A DNA stretch of 64,000 bases, taken from Solimonas thermocellulolyticum (GTDB lineage Bacteria > Pseudomonadota > Gammaproteobacteria > Nevskiales > Nevskiaceae). The translations under genes were made by a program, and so were the position numbers. The notes under the pieces are model-generated. The model did not search any database. It worked only from the letters and a program-made list of their open reading frames with translations, and was not told the origin of the DNA. The stretch covers positions 62,001 through 126,000 of the forward strand of contig NZ_JBEPIJ010000004.1 in the NCBI RefSeq assembly GCF_040327995.1, written 5' to 3'. Below, in pieces: positions 52,333 through 61,479 of this stretch. Each line of letters opens with the position of its first letter. Position 1 is the stretch's first letter.

Positions 52333-52428
52333 ATGAGCGACCCGCGCCTGCAGATGGATCCGGCGACGATGCCGTTCGACGGCAAGCGCATGTTCTGGGG
52401 CGGCTTCAAGCCGTTCCTCGAGTTGTGA
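52333..52428 (+). pseudogene. DUF1428 gene, C-terminal remnant
   Basis: The 31 codons MSDPRLQMDPATMPFDGKRM followed by FWGGFKPFLEL match the last part of DUF1428 proteins (about 115 residues when complete). In-frame codons just upstream (Tyr-Lys-Val) extend the match up to the VOC stop. The first 80 residues are missing, so a deletion has joined the VOC gene's 3' end to this tail. DUF1428 genes are frequent in ECF42 clusters. Confidence 0.75.
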
Positions 52429-52441
52429 CGCCACCGCGGCA

Positions 52442-53686
52442 ATGAAAGTGCCGCAGGCCATCGACACCCGCCGCATCGTCGACGCGGTTTACCACGACGA
52501 GTCGCGGCGGGTGCTGGCGACGCTGATCCGTCTGCTCGGCGATTTCGATCTGGCGGAAGAGGCCTTGCACGAGGCCTTCGCCGCCGCGGTCGAGCAATGG
52601 CGCGACGAGGGCGTACCGGCCAATCCGCGCGCCTGGCTGGTGTCGACGGGCCGCTTCAAGGCGATCGACGTCATCCGCCGGCGTGCGCGCTTCGATGCCT
52701 CGCTCAACCTGATTGCGGACGAGCTCTATGCCGAGGCTGACGAGGAGCGCGACGACGAGCACCTCGAAGACGATCGCCTGCGGCTGATGTTCACCTGCTG
52801 TCACCCGGCCTTGCCCGCGGATGCGCAGATCGCGCTGACGCTGCGCGAGGTCTGCGGGCTCACCACCGAAGAGATCGCACACGCGTTTCTCACCGCGCCG
52901 TCGACGCTCGCTCAGCGCATCGTGCGCGCCAAGAACAAGATCCGCGACGCGAAGATTCCCTACGAGGTGCCGGGTCGCGCCGAGCTGCCACAACGGCTCG
53001 AAGCCGTGTTGCGCGTGATCTACCTGGTGTTCAACGAGGGCTATTCGGCCTCGTCGGGCGATGCGCTGACGCGCCATGACCTGTCGGCGGAGGCGATCCG
53101 CCTGGGTCGCCTGCTGCTCGAACTGCTGCCGGACCCGGAGGTCATGGGCCTGCTCGCCCTGATGCTGCTGCAGGAGTCGCGGCGCAGCGCGCGCAGCACC
53201 GACGACGGAGACCTGATCCTGCTCGAAAACCAGGACCGCAGCCTGTGGAACCGCGAGCTGATCGCGCAGGGTCGGGCGCTGGTGGAGCGCGCGCTGTCGT
53301 CGCGGCGCTTCGGTCCGTACAGCCTGCAGGCGGCGATCGCCGCGGTGCATGCCGACGCGAGCACCGCCGCCGAGACCGACTGGAGCGAGATCGTCGGGCT
53401 CTACGAAGTGCTGTACCGGCTGGAGCCGTCGCCGGTGGTCGAACTCAACCTCGCGGTCGCCGTCGCGATGCGCGACGGGCCACAGGCCGGGCTTGCCCGG
53501 GTCGACGCGGTCCTCGAACGCGGCGAGCTGCGCGACTACCACCTGGCGCACGCCGCGCGCGCCGAGTTCTGCCGTCGGCTCGGCCTGCGCGCCGAGGCGC
53601 GAGCCAGCTACGAGCAGGCGCTGGCATTGGCGCGGCAGACGCCCGAGCGACGCTTCCTCGAGCGGCGCCTGGACGCGCTGCAATGA
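52442..53686 (+). CDS. ECF42-type RNA polymerase sigma factor with C-terminal TPR-like domain
   Basis: The 414-residue protein has the ECF sigma2 region (GDFDLAEEALHEAFAAAVEQW) and sigma4 region (LTLREVCGLTTEEIAHAFL), then a long C-terminal helical-repeat domain of about 220 residues including IYLVFNEGYSASSG. This extended form defines the ECF42 group. There is no anti-sigma factor gene, and the C-terminal domain is thought to control activity. It follows the DGPF/YCII, YceI and VOC genes, each preceded by matching promoters. Confidence 0.93.
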   Translation: MKVPQAIDTRRIVDAVYHDESRRVLATLIRLLGDFDLAEEALHEAFAAAVEQWRDEGVPANPRAWLVSTGRFKAIDVIRRRARFDASLNLIADELYAEADEERDDEHLEDDRLRLMFTCCHPALPADAQIALTLREVCGLTTEEIAHAFLTAPSTLAQRIVRAKNKIRDAKIPYEVPGRAELPQRLEAVLRVIYLVFNEGYSASSGDALTRHDLSAEAIRLGRLLLELLPDPEVMGLLALMLLQESRRSARSTDDGDLILLENQDRSLWNRELIAQGRALVERALSSRRFGPYSLQAAIAAVHADASTAAETDWSEIVGLYEVLYRLEPSPVVELNLAVAVAMRDGPQAGLARVDAVLERGELRDYHLAHAARAEFCRRLGLRAEARASYEQALALARQTPERRFLERRLDALQ

Positions 53687-53755
53687 CCTCGCAGGTCATC
53701 GCCGCGACGGCAAGCCGGCGCTAGGCTGCCCGGGTCCGATCACGGGAGTAACCCG

Positions 53756-54157
53756 ATGCACGCGTTCGCCGAGCGTTTCGCCGATGCCTGGGCGCGGCCG
53801 ACGCCGGCGCGGCTCGTTGCTCTGCTGCACGATGACATCGTGCTGCGCCAGCCGCATCTGCCGGCCATCCGCGGACGTGCGGCGGCGAGCAGTGCGATGT
53901 CGAAGCTACTGCGCTGCCTGCCCGAGCTGCACGGCGAAGTCGATCGAGCCAGCGGTGACGCGAACGCCGTGTTCATCGAATGGCGCATGAAGCCTTTGCG
54001 CGACACCACAACCGCGATCCACGCGGTGGACCGCTTCATCCTGCGCGACGGTCTTGCCGCAGAGCGCACGGTCTACTTCGATCAGCTCGCCATGCGGCGC
54101 AGCGTGCTGCGTCATCCGCGCCTGTGGTCGGGCTTCGTGCGCTACTGCCTGACGTGA
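53756..54157 (+). CDS. SnoaL/NTF2-like protein
   Basis: The 133-residue protein fits the SnoaL-like cone fold: FAERFADAWARPTPARLVALLHDD at the start, a middle with NAVFIEWRMKPL and AVDRFILRDGLAAERTVYFD near the end. Members include ketosteroid isomerase-like enzymes and ligand-binding proteins. No catalytic residues can be assigned from sequence alone. It follows the sigma factor by 69 bp; membership of the same regulon is possible. Confidence 0.75.
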   Translation: MHAFAERFADAWARPTPARLVALLHDDIVLRQPHLPAIRGRAAASSAMSKLLRCLPELHGEVDRASGDANAVFIEWRMKPLRDTTTAIHAVDRFILRDGLAAERTVYFDQLAMRRSVLRHPRLWSGFVRYCLT

Positions 54158-54178
54158 TCGTCGCGACGCTGGGCAGTG

Positions 54179-55450
54179 CTACAGGCTCGGGGCGACGGCC
54201 AAAAGGCCGAAGGCGATGACCTGCGCGATACCGACGCAGAAGCCCAGCGCGGCGCCGACGGCGATCAGCATCCACTCGTCTTCCTTGAACGCTGGGCGCA
54301 GCATGCTCTCGAACTCTGCCGGCGGCAGGGCTTCGAGCCGCTGCGCCAGCGTCTGGCTGATGTCCATCGCGTCCTTGGCGTAGCGGTCGACGGCGCGCAC
54401 GGCCTGCGGCAAGCGCGCGACGATGCGGCTGACGGCGGCCTCCTTCATAGCGACGTAGCGCTTGGTGCCGATGGTCCATGCGATGAAGGGCCGGGCGATG
54501 CCGGACTGCTCGTCGATCGTGCGCTTGACGTGCTTGGCGATCATGCTGAACACGCGATCGGCAAACGGTCCCTTGAGCACCGATTCGATGATGTTCGAAG
54601 GCGTGACGATGCGGTCCGCGATCAGCCGCCCGTAGTCGCGGGAGATCTCTTTCTGCCGCTTGAAGAACAGTCCCTGTATCGTCAGCGGGCCGATGCGGCG
54701 CGGCTCGTGCGGGCGGAAGATCATCTCTAGCGCAAGGTAGTTCGTCGCCCAGCCGACGACCAGGCCGAACAGCGGCAATTGCCAGTCCGCCTTGTAAAAC
54801 ATCCAGCCGATCATCTGGAAGATGCCGAACAATAGGCCGAAGTAGAAGCCCGAGCGGCCGATGAACTTGAACTCCTCGCGGCCGGTTTCCTGGAAGACGG
54901 CGTTGATCAGCGCGGGCTCGCGCAGTAGGGTCGTCGTGACCATGTCCTTGAGGTCGAACACCGTATCGACCTGCTCACGCAGATCGTTCATGACTTGCGC
55001 GACGACTTCCGGCGCATCGTCCTGCACGCGCCGGATGATGAGGTTGCGAACCCGCAGCGGCAGTGTCTCCCACAGCGTGGGCTCGTACTCGCGCATGATC
55101 TCTTCCATGAGATCCTCGACCAGGTCGAGCAACGGCTTCTCGATCTCCGAAGCCACGCGTGCGGGATCTAGGCGATCGAAGATCTCGCGCTCGCTGATCA
55201 GTTGCGGCACCAGGGTGTCGCAGGCGATCGCCGCCATCTTGCCCGCCTTGCGCGGGATGATGCCCTGCCAGCCGAGATACGGCGGTATCCCAACGAAGTG
55301 CAGCGGATAGAACATCATCTTGATGGCGATGACGTTGGTCACGTAGCCGACCAGGCCGCTGGTGACCGGGATCGACAGATACAGCCAGAACTTGGCCTTG
55401 AAGTCGGCGATCGCCGCTGCCAGCAAGCTCATGCCGATGACGTCGTTCAC
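54179..55450 (-). CDS. DUF445-family membrane protein
   Basis: The 423-residue protein starts with a hydrophobic segment and the DUF445 core VGYVTNVIAIKMMFYPL and GWQGIIPRKAGKMAAIACD. A second NYLALEMIFRPHEPRRIG repeat follows two central spans, and a last membrane segment lies at the C-terminus. DUF445 proteins are inner-membrane proteins of unknown function, sometimes linked to the cell envelope. It overlaps the upstream gene by 4 bp (ATGA). Confidence 0.88.
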   Translation of the reverse strand: MNDVIGMSLLAAAIADFKAKFWLYLSIPVTSGLVGYVTNVIAIKMMFYPLHFVGIPPYLGWQGIIPRKAGKMAAIACDTLVPQLISEREIFDRLDPARVASEIEKPLLDLVEDLMEEIMREYEPTLWETLPLRVRNLIIRRVQDDAPEVVAQVMNDLREQVDTVFDLKDMVTTTLLREPALINAVFQETGREEFKFIGRSGFYFGLLFGIFQMIGWMFYKADWQLPLFGLVVGWATNYLALEMIFRPHEPRRIGPLTIQGLFFKRQKEISRDYGRLIADRIVTPSNIIESVLKGPFADRVFSMIAKHVKRTIDEQSGIARPFIAWTIGTKRYVAMKEAAVSRIVARLPQAVRAVDRYAKDAMDISQTLAQRLEALPPAEFESMLRPAFKEDEWMLIAVGAALGFCVGIAQVIAFGLLAVAPSL

Positions 55451-56154
55451 GATGACTGGACCTCGCGAGGCGACGGTGCGCCGGCGCAGGCCTGCCAGAA
55501 CGCCTGACCCAGACTCGACAGCCGCAGCACGCGCCGCTGATAGTGCACGCCGCTCAGCGGACCGGGCTTGGCCTGCTCGACGGCGGCCCGGATCGCCGGG
55601 TCGGCTTGGAGCATCTGATACTTGACTTCGAAAGCAGCATCCTCGGCGCCCGCCTCGACCAGTCCAAGCGCGCGCAGGCGTTCGATATAGCCGGGCAGAT
55701 GCGAGGGGAGCTTGATTCCCGCCAGCTTGCCGAGCGTGCCGAGCGAGGACGCCAGTCGCTGCGTGGCCGGCCCCAGCCGTGGTCCGATTGCGGCGTGCAG
55801 CATCGGCACCGCGCCTTCCTTGGCCAAGGTTTGCAGGATGAGCATCTCGTCGGCGACGAGCTGGTTCAGCAGGGCATGGAATAGTTCATCGGCAGCCTGC
55901 TCCGGCGTCTGCGCCTGCGCGCGTTCGATCAGGCGCGCTGCTCGCGCGGGTAGGGCGGATGCCGCGCCGCGGTCCGTATCCGCGGTCTCCAGATGATCCA
56001 AGCGGTGTTTGAGCTCGGCAAGAATGCGCGCCTCGGCCCGTTCGATCTGGCGCTGTGCCAGGTGCGCGCCCGGCAGCGTTCGGACCATTCCTTTCACATG
56101 GCGGAGCAAGGCGCGGAAATCAAGGCCGGCGGCCGCGTGCTGATCATCTTGCAT
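55447..56154 (-). CDS. Hypothetical alpha-helical protein (possibly DUF4393-like)
   Basis: The 235-residue soluble protein is mostly helical. It has AEARILAELKHRLDHLE near residue 40 and LNQLVADEMLILQTLAKEGA near 120, loosely like the DUF4393 (Abi-alpha) family; this likeness is weak. It is translationally coupled to the DUF445 protein downstream, so the two probably work together. Confidence 0.65.
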   Translation of the reverse strand: MQDDQHAAAGLDFRALLRHVKGMVRTLPGAHLAQRQIERAEARILAELKHRLDHLETADTDRGAASALPARAARLIERAQAQTPEQAADELFHALLNQLVADEMLILQTLAKEGAVPMLHAAIGPRLGPATQRLASSLGTLGKLAGIKLPSHLPGYIERLRALGLVEAGAEDAAFEVKYQMLQADPAIRAAVEQAKPGPLSGVHYQRRVLRLSSLGQAFWQACAGAPSPREVQSS

Positions 56155-56320
56155 TGGCTGGTCAATCCCCCGGACTGTACTGGCCGGCGCATCAGAGTTC
56201 GCCTAACGCAGTGCCAAGCCCAACAAAACGGAAGCCTACCATCAATCGATGGCGAGATCGCAGCTCGCTCGCGCTCGCGCGGCGCCGCATGCACCGCTGT
56301 ACACTGCGCACCCCGACACC

Positions 56321-56396
56321 GCGCCCGTAGCTCAATGGATAGAGCATCAGGCTTCGAACCTGAGGGTTGGGAGTTCGAGTCTCTCCGGGCGCGCCA
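56321..56396 (+). tRNA. tRNA-Arg (TCG anticodon)
   Basis: A 76-base tRNA: acceptor GCGCCCG pairs with CGGGCGC (56386-56392), then a G discriminator and an encoded CCA. The anticodon loop is CTTCGAA with a CAGG/CCTG stem, and the T-loop is TTCGAGT. A likely -10 (TACACT) lies at 56300-56305. It reads the CGA arginine codon. Confidence 0.96.
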
Positions 56397-56710
56397 GCGT
56401 CGATGCGGGGTCGGCACCGCTGTCTCCGCGGCAACGGCGCCGTGGTGCGCATCAAGACCGGGAGGTTCCGCGTCTGTCCGCATCGCGGCCCAAGGGCCGA
56501 GTGCGGTGGCTGACGTGGCCGCCGCGGTTCGGCCATGGTTAGCCTTTGATCCTGGGGCGCTGTGCTGTCCCTTGTGCGTTGCAGCAGGGTTGACAGGTCA
56601 TTTTTGCTAATGGCGACGGCTGGGGCGGGGACTATCATTGAGGGTCCGTTTGCGAAGCGATTATGCGGGACGGTTGCGAGGGTGCCTCGCCACCGTCGGG
56701 AGGAGGTGGG
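56397..56710 (+). other. 314-bp gap before the beta-helix/diheme gene
   Basis: No gene is recognised. TTGACA at 56590-56595 is a perfect -35 box, but no good -10 lies 16-18 bases on, so a promoter cannot be placed with confidence. No terminator with a T-run is seen after the tRNA. Confidence 0.5.
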
Positions 56711-59700
56711 ATGAGAACCAGGACGAGGTCTGCGGGTGACCCCGCACGGGTCATGACGGTACTGCTGCTCGCTCTGGCCGCCGCCGGCTGCGGTGGCGGA
56801 TCACCGACGGGCGATCCCGGTGCCAGCCCCAGTCCCAGCCCCAGCGCCAGTCCGAGTCCGAGCCCGAGTCCGAGCGCGAGTCCCAGCCCCAGTCCGTCCC
56901 CGACGCCGGGCGTGGGCGTGGGGCGCAGGTTTCTGATCACGCCCGGCGCGGATGCGACCACCGAGATGATCGCCGCGATGGTGCAGGCACTGCCTGGCGA
57001 TGTCATCGAGTTCGGCTGCGGATACTTCGAGCTCAGTTCCGCGCTGCAGCTCACCAACACCGAAGACGTGACCATCCGCGGCTGCGGCCGCGACGAGACG
57101 GTGCTGTCGTTCAAGACCAGCACTACGCCCGAAGGCATCCTCGCGGTCAACGTGCATGGCCTTTGGATCGAGGACCTGACCGTGCTCGACACCGGCGGCA
57201 ACGGCATCGAGCTGCGCGGTGTCGATCATGCGCGCATCCAGCGGGTGCGCACGATGTGGTCGTCGGGCGGCGGTCGCGAGAGTCCGAGCCCGATCACCGC
57301 CGACAATGCCTTTGCCAACGATGCGGCGCTGCTCAACGTGGCCTGCACCGATCCGCCTACGCTCAATCCGGATGCGCCGGAGAACCAGTTGCCGGGTCTG
57401 GACACGAGCTCGCCGGATTACACGGTGAGTCCCAAGTCGGGTCGCTACGGCATCTATCCGGTCGCGTCCGAGAACATCCTGATCGACGAGGCGGAGTCGA
57501 TCGGTGCATCGGACGCTGGCATCTACGTTGGCCAGACTAACAACGCCATCATCCGTAACAGCCGCGCCGCCTACAACGTGTTCGGCTTCGAGATCGAGAA
57601 CGTGCAGGGCGGCGAGTACGCCAACAATCTCGCCGAGTGCAACACCGGCGGTTTTCTGATCTACGACCTCGACGGCCTGCGCCAGTACGGTGACCGCTCG
57701 CGCATGTACGGCAACATCGCGCGCAACAACAACACTTACAACTTCACCTCGGGCGGCTTCGTCGGCAACGTGCCGCCGGGCAGCGGCATGATCACGCTGT
57801 CCTACGATCGCATCGACATCTTCGACAACCTGTTCGAGAACAACAACACCGCCGGCATCATCCACGTGAGCTACGAGCTGTTCCCGGAGGGTGCCGGGCG
57901 TCCGGTGGAAAGGCGCATCGACTGGTACAGCGAAGGGGTGCGCATCCGCAACAACCGCTTCGTCAACAATGGCAACGGTCTGCCGCGGCCGACGACCACG
58001 GATTTGATCAACGGCGACATCGCGCGCGTGCTGCCGGCACTGGTGGGGCTGAAGAATGCCGCCGCCTGCCTCAATCCGCTGAATCTCGCGACCTGCCTGT
58101 CTGCGGCCGCGGACGGTGGCATCGGTCTGCAGGCGCTGGGTTATCGCGGTGCGCACATCATCTGGGACGGCCTGCTCGACCGCTTTGATGCCGACTGCCC
58201 GTATCCGGTCGACGCCAACGGCGATCCGGTCCCGGAGGACGAGCGCGGCAAGCCGCAGCTCACCAACGATCATCCCAACCCGAGCTGCCACTACAACGCC
58301 TACAAATTCGATACCGACGCGCCTGGTGCGCCGCGCATCGTGCCGGACTGGTTCGCGTCCTGCATCGACGCCGACAACGACTTCAGCGGCGATAGCTTGA
58401 AGTTCGCGCGCTTCAACGGCACCAAGGGGCTGGAGGCCGTGATCGCCGCGGCGACCGCAAACCCCGCATCCGGCGGTGAGGCGCTGGTGCGGATCCTGGG
58501 CGGCCTTACGGCCACTGACCTCGCCAATTTCGCATCGAGCTTCGACACTGCAGCGCACGACTGCCCGACGGCATACGGGCGCAACCTCGATCCGCTGCCG
58601 CCAGTGGTGATCCCGCCATTCCAACGCAGCGGCGAGTTCGATCCGGCCCCCAGTGAGGCCGAAGTGCGCGACCTGTGCGAGGCGGCGGTGGCCGACGGCG
58701 CGGTGAACTTCGCGGCGGCCAAGGTCAATTGCCCGACCCTCGACCAGTATGCGCTGTTCGCCGATCCGCAAGACCCGACCAGCGCGCCGCGTGGGGGCGG
58801 CGTGCCGTTCGCGCTCAACACCCGGCTGTTCTCGGACTACGCGCTCAAGTATCGCGTCGCTTATCTGCCGCCCGGCACTCAGGCGGTCTATCGCGACGGT
58901 GCCACCGACGGGGCCAACGCGGCGATCAGCTTCCCGGTCGGCACCATCATCGCCAAGACCTTCGTCTTCGCCGACGAGAATGCCGGTACCGAAGTGCCGG
59001 TGGAGACGCGCCTTTTGATCAAGCGCCGCAATTCGCGCGGACTCGAACGCTGGGACGGCGTGCCCTACATCTGGACCACCGAGAACGGGCGCCGCGTGGC
59101 CAAGCTGGCGATGGGCGGTGGCAAACGCGAGGTCGCGTGGCACTACACCGACGTCGATTCCGGTGCGCTCTTTACCGGCAGCACGCCGGCGTACCAGATC
59201 CCGCACGCCAATCAGTGCCTGAGCTGCCACGCCAACGAGGATGCCGATACCGGCTCGGCGCCGATCGGGCCGAAGATCCGCAACCTCAATCGGCCGTACC
59301 GCTCGGAATCGAACCGTGTCACCGGGCAGGCCCTGCACGAGGTGGCCGGCCAGAACCAGATCGCCTACTGGTGCGCCAGCGGCCGGCTTGCCGGCTGCCC
59401 GGCGGACCTGGGCGTCGATCCGCAGACGCAGATCGCCACCGCACTCGAGCGCCTGCCGGTGTTCAACAAGCCGGGCGACGCCGGTGCCGCGCCCGGCAGC
59501 GCCGCCGACATCGAAGCGCGTGCGCGGGCTTATCTGGAAGTGAACTGTCAGTACTGTCACAACCCGCGCGGCTTTGCCGGCAGCACCGGGCTTTATCTCG
59601 ACGTGTTCCGGCCGGTCAACGAGAGCTACGGCATCTGCAAGCGGCCGACGGCGACCGGCCGGGAAGGCAACGGCGGACGCACCTACGACATCCACCCGGG

Positions 59701-59890
59701 CAACGTCGGCGACTCGATCATGCCGTACCGCATCGGCCCCGAGGCAACGACGCCGGCGGCGCGCATGCCGCCGCTGGCGCGCAGCGTCGTCCACGCCGAG
59801 GGCCACGCGCTGATCGAGCAGTGGATTCGCGACGTCGTCGTCAAGGACGAGGCGAAGTATCCGGGCTCGACGAGCTGCACCGGCGATTAG
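56711..59890 (+). CDS. Lipoprotein fusing a parallel beta-helix domain to an SO2930-type diheme c cytochrome
   Basis: The 1059-residue protein has a lipoprotein signal (lipobox AAAGC, Cys27) and a Ser/Pro/Ala linker of tandem SP units (about 35-68). It continues with a right-handed parallel beta-helix domain (about 75-400, Asn ladder with IIRNSRAAYN, MYGNIARNNNTYN, IFDNLFENNNTAG). The C-terminal domain carries two heme c motifs, CLSCH at 836-840 and CQYCH at 946-950. These two parts are usually two adjacent genes, both exported and of unknown function. Here they form one chain. GGAGGTGGG precedes ATG 56711. Its end overlaps dadA by 4 bp on the opposite strand. Confidence 0.85.
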   Translation: MRTRTRSAGDPARVMTVLLLALAAAGCGGGSPTGDPGASPSPSPSASPSPSPSPSASPSPSPSPTPGVGVGRRFLITPGADATTEMIAAMVQALPGDVIEFGCGYFELSSALQLTNTEDVTIRGCGRDETVLSFKTSTTPEGILAVNVHGLWIEDLTVLDTGGNGIELRGVDHARIQRVRTMWSSGGGRESPSPITADNAFANDAALLNVACTDPPTLNPDAPENQLPGLDTSSPDYTVSPKSGRYGIYPVASENILIDEAESIGASDAGIYVGQTNNAIIRNSRAAYNVFGFEIENVQGGEYANNLAECNTGGFLIYDLDGLRQYGDRSRMYGNIARNNNTYNFTSGGFVGNVPPGSGMITLSYDRIDIFDNLFENNNTAGIIHVSYELFPEGAGRPVERRIDWYSEGVRIRNNRFVNNGNGLPRPTTTDLINGDIARVLPALVGLKNAAACLNPLNLATCLSAAADGGIGLQALGYRGAHIIWDGLLDRFDADCPYPVDANGDPVPEDERGKPQLTNDHPNPSCHYNAYKFDTDAPGAPRIVPDWFASCIDADNDFSGDSLKFARFNGTKGLEAVIAAATANPASGGEALVRILGGLTATDLANFASSFDTAAHDCPTAYGRNLDPLPPVVIPPFQRSGEFDPAPSEAEVRDLCEAAVADGAVNFAAAKVNCPTLDQYALFADPQDPTSAPRGGGVPFALNTRLFSDYALKYRVAYLPPGTQAVYRDGATDGANAAISFPVGTIIAKTFVFADENAGTEVPVETRLLIKRRNSRGLERWDGVPYIWTTENGRRVAKLAMGGGKREVAWHYTDVDSGALFTGSTPAYQIPHANQCLSCHANEDADTGSAPIGPKIRNLNRPYRSESNRVTGQALHEVAGQNQIAYWCASGRLAGCPADLGVDPQTQIATALERLPVFNKPGDAGAAPGSAADIEARARAYLEVNCQYCHNPRGFAGSTGLYLDVFRPVNESYGICKRPTATGREGNGGRTYDIHPGNVGDSIMPYRIGPEATTPAARMPPLARSVVHAEGHALIEQWIRDVVVKDEAKYPGSTSCTGD
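56823..56900 (+). repeat. Hexamer tandem repeats coding the Ser-Pro linker
   Basis: About twelve imperfect repeats of CCCAGT/CCGAGT-type hexamers encode the Ser-Pro/Ser-Ala linker between the lipid anchor and the beta-helix. Such repeats can change length by slippage in steps of two residues. Confidence 0.8.
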
Positions 59891-61140
59891 GGCTGACTGA
59901 TTGGGAAGTCGACCTCCGGCGGGCGTGCGCAGACGAGGTCGGCGAGCGCACGGCCGGAGCCGCAGGCAAGGGTCCAGCCGAGCGTGCCGTGGCCGGTGTC
60001 GAGGTAGAGGTTGCGGTAGCGCGTGCGCCCGATGCACGGCAGGTTCGACGGTGTCGACGGCCGCAGTCCGCACCAGTACTGCGCCTGCGTGGCATCGCCA
60101 GCACCCGGAAACAGCGCCTCGGTGCGTTGCAGCAGCAGGGCGCAGCGGCGCGGATCGAGCGTCGTGTCGACGCCGCCGAGTTCCGCCATGCCGGCGATGC
60201 GCAGACGCTCGCCCAGCCGCGAGAACACCAGGCGATGTTCGTCGTCGGTCAGTGACACGTTCCAGGCGCGGTCCGGATCGCGCACCGGCATCGTCAGCGA
60301 GTAGCCCTTGGCCGGCTGGATCGGCAGATGCAGTCCGATCTGGCGGGCAAGGGCAGTGCTGTGACTGCCGAGCGCGAGCACGTAGGCGTCTGCGCTGATC
60401 CGATGTTCGCCGTCCGCGCCAGTCAGCCGCACCGCCGCGATGTGCTCGCCCACTGGTTCGAGCGCCTCGATGCGCTGGCCGAGCAAAAAACGTACGCCGC
60501 GGCGGCGACAGTGCTCGGCGAGCTGCTGTGTGAACGCATGGGCATCGCCGGACTCGTCATCGGCGGTGTAGGTGGCGCCGACCAGGCGCGATGCGCTGCT
60601 ACGCAGTGCCGGTTCGATGGTCAGTGCCGCGTCGACATCGAGGACCTCGCGCGCGCAGCCGAACTCGCGCATCAGCGCCGCGGCCTTTGCCGCCGCGCGC
60701 AGTTCACCGGCATCGGTGTAGATGTGCAGGATGCCGCGCGTGCGCTGTGCGTACTGCAGGCCGAGCTCGGCGCGCAGCGCCTGAAGCTGCGCGCGGCTGT
60801 ACAGACCCAAGCGGACCAGATCGCGGATGTTGCGGCGCACCCGTTCCGGGCGACATTCGCCGAGAAACGCGAACAGCCAGCGCCACAGCGCGGGGTCCGC
60901 CGTCGGCGACCAGCGCAGCGGAGAGTCGCGATCGAGCAGCCAGGCCGGCAGCTTGCGTAGCGCGCGTGGCGTCGCCCAGGGCTCGGCATGGCTGACCGAG
61001 ATCTGGCCACCGTTGGCAAAGCTGGTCTCGGCGGCGACCGTCTCGCGGCGGTCGATGACCGTGACCGTGCAGCCGGCCCGCTGCAGATACCAGGCGGCGG
61101 CGACGCCGACGACACCGGCGCCGAGCACGGCTACGTGCAT
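59887..61140 (-). CDS. dadA: D-amino acid dehydrogenase, small subunit type
   Basis: The 417-residue flavoprotein has the FAD motif VAVLGAGVVGVAAAWYL, the DadA segment ETSFANGGQISVSHAEPWA and near the C-terminus GHGTLGWTLACGSGRALADL. It oxidises D-amino acids to keto acids at the membrane, passing electrons to the respiratory chain. ATG 61140 with GAGGAATGCCCG upstream is the start. It stands alone between the beta-helix gene and an enoyl-CoA hydratase gene. Confidence 0.92.
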   Translation of the reverse strand: MHVAVLGAGVVGVAAAWYLQRAGCTVTVIDRRETVAAETSFANGGQISVSHAEPWATPRALRKLPAWLLDRDSPLRWSPTADPALWRWLFAFLGECRPERVRRNIRDLVRLGLYSRAQLQALRAELGLQYAQRTRGILHIYTDAGELRAAAKAAALMREFGCAREVLDVDAALTIEPALRSSASRLVGATYTADDESGDAHAFTQQLAEHCRRRGVRFLLGQRIEALEPVGEHIAAVRLTGADGEHRISADAYVLALGSHSTALARQIGLHLPIQPAKGYSLTMPVRDPDRAWNVSLTDDEHRLVFSRLGERLRIAGMAELGGVDTTLDPRRCALLLQRTEALFPGAGDATQAQYWCGLRPSTPSNLPCIGRTRYRNLYLDTGHGTLGWTLACGSGRALADLVCARPPEVDFPISQP

Positions 61141-61479
61141 CGGGCATTCCTCGATGGTGTTGGCTGGGACGGGGAGGGGCAGTGCATGCGGTGTGCAGTG
61201 TAACGACGCACGGGTGCCAACGAGGTGCGGGCGGCGTGCCACTGCACGCTGGTCCACAATCACGCCGACGTCCTGACCCTCGCTTACGGTCCGACGGATA
61301 CTGCCCTAGCCCGGATCGCCCATCGCTGGGCGGCGGGCGAGCCAGTCGGGGATGTCGACGCCGGTGTCTGGGCTGCGCCATCCCCGCCACAGCAGGCCAT
61401 CGAAGACAGGCTGGGACGAACGAGCGGCATGAGATGGGGCGTCGAACGCGCCGACGGTTCGGTCCCGGGTGCGGCAACG
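61141..61479. other. 339-bp gap upstream of dadA
   Basis: No recognisable gene. It includes the dadA upstream region and the sequence just after the stop of the enoyl-CoA hydratase gene. No clear promoter or terminator stands out. Confidence 0.5.

Noticed and set aside
56590..56618. Sigma-70 promoter for the beta-helix gene
   Set aside because: TTGACA is perfect, but the sequence 17 bases on (GCGACG) is not a -10 box.
56823..56900. Short repeats taken as a CRISPR-like array
   Set aside because: The units are 6 bp, without spacers, in frame within a gene, and encode a Ser-Pro linker.
56801..60073. A 1090-codon open frame on the minus strand
   Set aside because: It is antisense to the beta-helix/diheme gene. 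GC-rich codon use leaves this frame open; its translation is Arg/Val/His-rich with no recognisable domain.
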